Below are positions 6,244 through 7,918 of a stretch of 7,918 nucleotides of DNA, piece by piece. The stretch is from an uncultured Oscillospiraceae bacterium. GTDB taxonomy: Bacteria > Bacillota > Clostridia > Oscillospirales > Oscillospiraceae. The stretch is taken from NCBI GenBank assembly GCA_910579725.1, contig CAJTUD010000045.1:1-7918 (forward strand), given 5' to 3'. The translations under genes and the position numbers were made by a program. Numbering within the stretch: position 1 is the stretch's first letter; each line of letters begins with the position of its first letter. Under the pieces are notes generated by a model. That model did no database searches and was not told where the DNA came from. It worked only from the letters and a program-made list of their open reading frames with translations.

Positions 6244-7080
6244 TTACTCTCCTAAATACAACCGGATGATCTCCAGATATTCCTCCGGATAGAATCCAAT
6301 TTCCCCCTGGAACCGGGTCAGGGCGATGAGCCCGCCGTCGATCTCCTCGATGGAGGCCAGCATGGCGGCGTTGTCCGCCTTCAATCCGCCGCCGTAGACC
6401 ACATCCATGCCGCCGGTGCGCTCCTTGACGAAGCGGGCGATCTTCGTGATGTAGTCCTTGTCCGCCGGGGTCTTTCCGGGGCCGATGGACCACACCGGCT
6501 CGTAGCCGATCACCACCCGGCTCCTGTCCACGCCGTCCAGCCCTGCCTCCAGCTGTTCGCCCAGCACCTGCTCCCACAATGGCTGCTCCTCGCTGGTCTC
6601 ACCGATGCAGTAGAGCACCGTCAGCCCTGCCTCCTGGGCGCACTTGATTTCCTGATTGAGCAGCCGGTTCACGGCGGACATGTCCGTCACGCCGGCCTCG
6701 GCCAAAATCCCCTTCTTATCGCCCCGCTCCTCGCAGTGGCCGATGAGGGTGGAGGTGCACCCCATGGCCTTCACGATGGAGGCGGGCCGGTTGGTGGTGA
6801 AGGCCCCGAAGTTCCCGCCCACAGCGGTATTCATCCGGTACACCCCCTGGCTGCCCAGCTGCACCGGACTGCCCTCGCTCCTCGCCGCCGCAGCTCCCAG
6901 CAGGTGGGCCTCCGGCAGATACTGGACAAACTCCACCTTGGCGGGATCGTACCTTCCCAGCGCCTCCTGGGTGCCGCCCACCACAGCCGCGCCCCAGTCC
7001 TTCACCGGAGCCAGCCGGTTCACGCCGCCCAGCTCTACAGGCACGTCAAAACGTTTCAGATTCAGATAGATATGTTTCAT
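6244..7080 (-). CDS. Triosephosphate isomerase paralog with altered phosphate-binding loops
   Basis: A TIM-family barrel protein of 278 residues (usual TIM about 250). The catalytic residues of TIM are present: Asn7 and Lys9 (NLK for the usual NWK), His115 in IGHCEER (usual IGHSERR) and Glu194 in GYEPVWSIGPGKT, with the flexible loop 6 intact. Two phosphate-gripping loops differ: the usual YGGS-V is YGGGL (229-233), and the usual GG of loop 8 is replaced in DGGLIALTRF (248-257) by Ala253-Leu254. The interface loop GAFTGE is GAFTTN. So aldose-ketose isomerase chemistry seems kept, while the substrate may not be glyceraldehyde 3-phosphate. A TIM-family isomerase for another substrate is plausible (tetrulose-phosphate isomerases are a known precedent). 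The start at 7080 has only a weak Shine-Dalgarno and lies 6 bp after the phosphofructokinase stop, indicating translational coupling. Confidence 0.85.
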   Translation of the reverse strand: MKHIYLNLKRFDVPVELGGVNRLAPVKDWGAAVVGGTQEALGRYDPAKVEFVQYLPEAHLLGAAAARSEGSPVQLGSQGVYRMNTAVGGNFGAFTTNRPASIVKAMGCTSTLIGHCEERGDKKGILAEAGVTDMSAVNRLLNQEIKCAQEAGLTVLYCIGETSEEQPLWEQVLGEQLEAGLDGVDRSRVVIGYEPVWSIGPGKTPADKDYITKIARFVKERTGGMDVVYGGGLKADNAAMLASIEEIDGGLIALTRFQGEIGFYPEEYLEIIRLYLGE

Positions 7081-7086
7081 GTTCTC

Positions 7087-7918
7087 TCACTTTCTCAGCA
7101 GGGCGTAGTCCGGGAAATCCCCGCCCATCAGCGGCAGGGCATAGTCAAAGAATGCGTCCGCGATGCCGTTTCCGTCCACGATCCACTCCGCGGGGAACTT
7201 TTTCTCCACGTTGGCCACCCTGGACAGCGGAACCAGGGACATGCTGCTGCTGTACTCCGGCTTCCGGACGGCGTCAATGGACACCATGCATCCGCTCTCG
7301 CCCCGCAGGGCGGCGTTCACCGCATACCGGCCCACGGCATAGGCCTCCGAGCGGTCCACGGGAGACACATAGGGGATGCTGGTCCGGCCCAGAAGCCCCG
7401 GCTTCTCCGCCCGGGATTTGAGGCCCAGCTTCTGAATGATCTGGTCGGTCACATGCTGGGCGGCGCCGCCGGGAATCCTGTGGCCGAAGCCGTCCACAAT
7501 GCCCGTGTCCGCCAGAGGCTTGCCGTCCAGACCGCAGATGCCCTCGCTGACCGTCACCAGCAGCCCCCTGCCCTTCCCGTAGCTCTTCTCAATATCCGCC
7601 AGCATTCGGTCCTCGTCCACCGGAATCTCCGGCAGATAGGTCAGCACCTCGCAGTCCGTAAGCCGCCCCGCCATGGCGCTGGCGGCAGTGACCCACCCGG
7701 CGTTCCGGCCCATCAGCTCCAGCACCACCACGTGGATGGGCAGGCCGGAGGCGTCCAGAGCCAGCTCGGCGGCGCTCAGGGCGGCGTACCGGGCGGCGGA
7801 GCCGAAGCCGGGGCAGTGGTCGGTGATATCCAGATCGTTGTCCATGGTCTTGGGGATGCCGATGACCCGCAGGTCCAGCCCCTCCCGCTTCGCCAGCTCG
7901 TTGACCTTGTGGCAGGTG
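7087..7918 (-). CDS. 6-phosphofructokinase family enzyme, probably PPi-type (5' end outside window)
   Basis: The last 276 residues of a PFK-family sugar-phosphate kinase are seen, and the frame is open to the right edge. The first visible motif is IGIPKTMDND. The Asp pair is the catalytic base region, and Lys in PKT (Gly in ordinary ATP enzymes) is typical of pyrophosphate-dependent PFK and relatives. The usual Ile is Met here. Further family segments are LELMGRNAGWVTAASAMAG, the TVSEGI segment and GHRIPGGAAQHV. The late motif LLGRTSIPYVSPVDRSEA stands where relatives have LLQR-x-x-AxH-x-AS-x-TD. This Gln-to-Gly change keeps the arginine. The deciding GGDD/GGDG segment is outside the window, so phosphoryl donor and substrate (fructose 6-phosphate, sedoheptulose 7-phosphate or another) remain open. 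It is the first visible gene of the operon with the TIM-like and LarA-like genes. Confidence 0.85.
   Translation of the reverse strand, partial: TCHKVNELAKREGLDLRVIGIPKTMDNDLDITDHCPGFGSAARYAALSAAELALDASGLPIHVVVLELMGRNAGWVTAASAMAGRLTDCEVLTYLPEIPVDEDRMLADIEKSYGKGRGLLVTVSEGICGLDGKPLADTGIVDGFGHRIPGGAAQHVTDQIIQKLGLKSRAEKPGLLGRTSIPYVSPVDRSEAYAVGRYAVNAALRGESGCMVSIDAVRKPEYSSSMSLVPLSRVANVEKKFPAEWIVDGNGIADAFFDYALPLMGGDFPDYALLRK

Noticed and set aside
4774..6255. Plus-strand open frame of 493 codons opposite the larA-like gene
   Set aside because: The translation is a Val/Gly/His-rich shadow without motifs, whereas the minus-strand frame carries clear LarA motifs and a good ribosome binding site.

Overview
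The window looks like part of the chromosome of a GC-rich gut-type Firmicute, probably of the Oscillospiraceae (Flavonifractor/Oscillibacter-like). I infer this from the G/C-ending codons, strong AGGAGG-type ribosome binding sites, a Gram-positive lipoprotein signal (LAAC) and U-tract terminators. All supported genes are on the minus strand, so transcription runs from right to left. The long plus-strand reading frames are shadows.

Right block (7918 to 4762), a tight three-gene operon: the C-terminal 276 residues of a phosphofructokinase-family enzyme (PKTMDND motif, suggesting the PPi-type family), then a triosephosphate-isomerase paralog 6 bp later, then a lactate-racemase (LarA, nickel-pincer) superfamily protein 3 bp later. 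The TIM paralog keeps the Asn-x-Lys/His/Glu catalytic set but has changed phosphate-binding loops. The LarA-like protein keeps the cofactor lysine and nickel histidine but has Asn in place of one catalytic histidine. A short intrinsic terminator (4725-4751) follows. Together they look like paralogs of core enzymes recruited to an unassigned pathway for a small hydroxyacid or sugar.

Middle block (4527 to 1698): a complete ABC importer of the nitrate/sulfonate/taurine (SsuABC/TauABC) type, in the order permease, ATPase, lipoprotein substrate-binding protein. Permease and ATPase overlap by 28 bp. A 167-bp spacer with hairpins precedes the binding protein. The substrate cannot be read from the sequence.

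Left block (1613 to the left edge): a DUF4838-family, glycoside-hydrolase-like protein without signal peptide, running off the window after 537 codons. Only 84 bp separate it from the binding-protein gene. That gap holds a strong terminator whose U-run touches the ribosome binding site of this gene.

The most unusual non-coding feature is a dispersed repeat. A 152-bp element with 20-bp near-perfect terminal inverted repeats (4559-4710) lies just upstream of the permease. A third, 37-bp copy of its end (31/37 identical, inverted) starts at the last base of the binding-protein stop codon (1662-1698). The importer operon is therefore bracketed by outward-facing copies of the same sequence, which suggests a MITE-like element or a cassette boundary.
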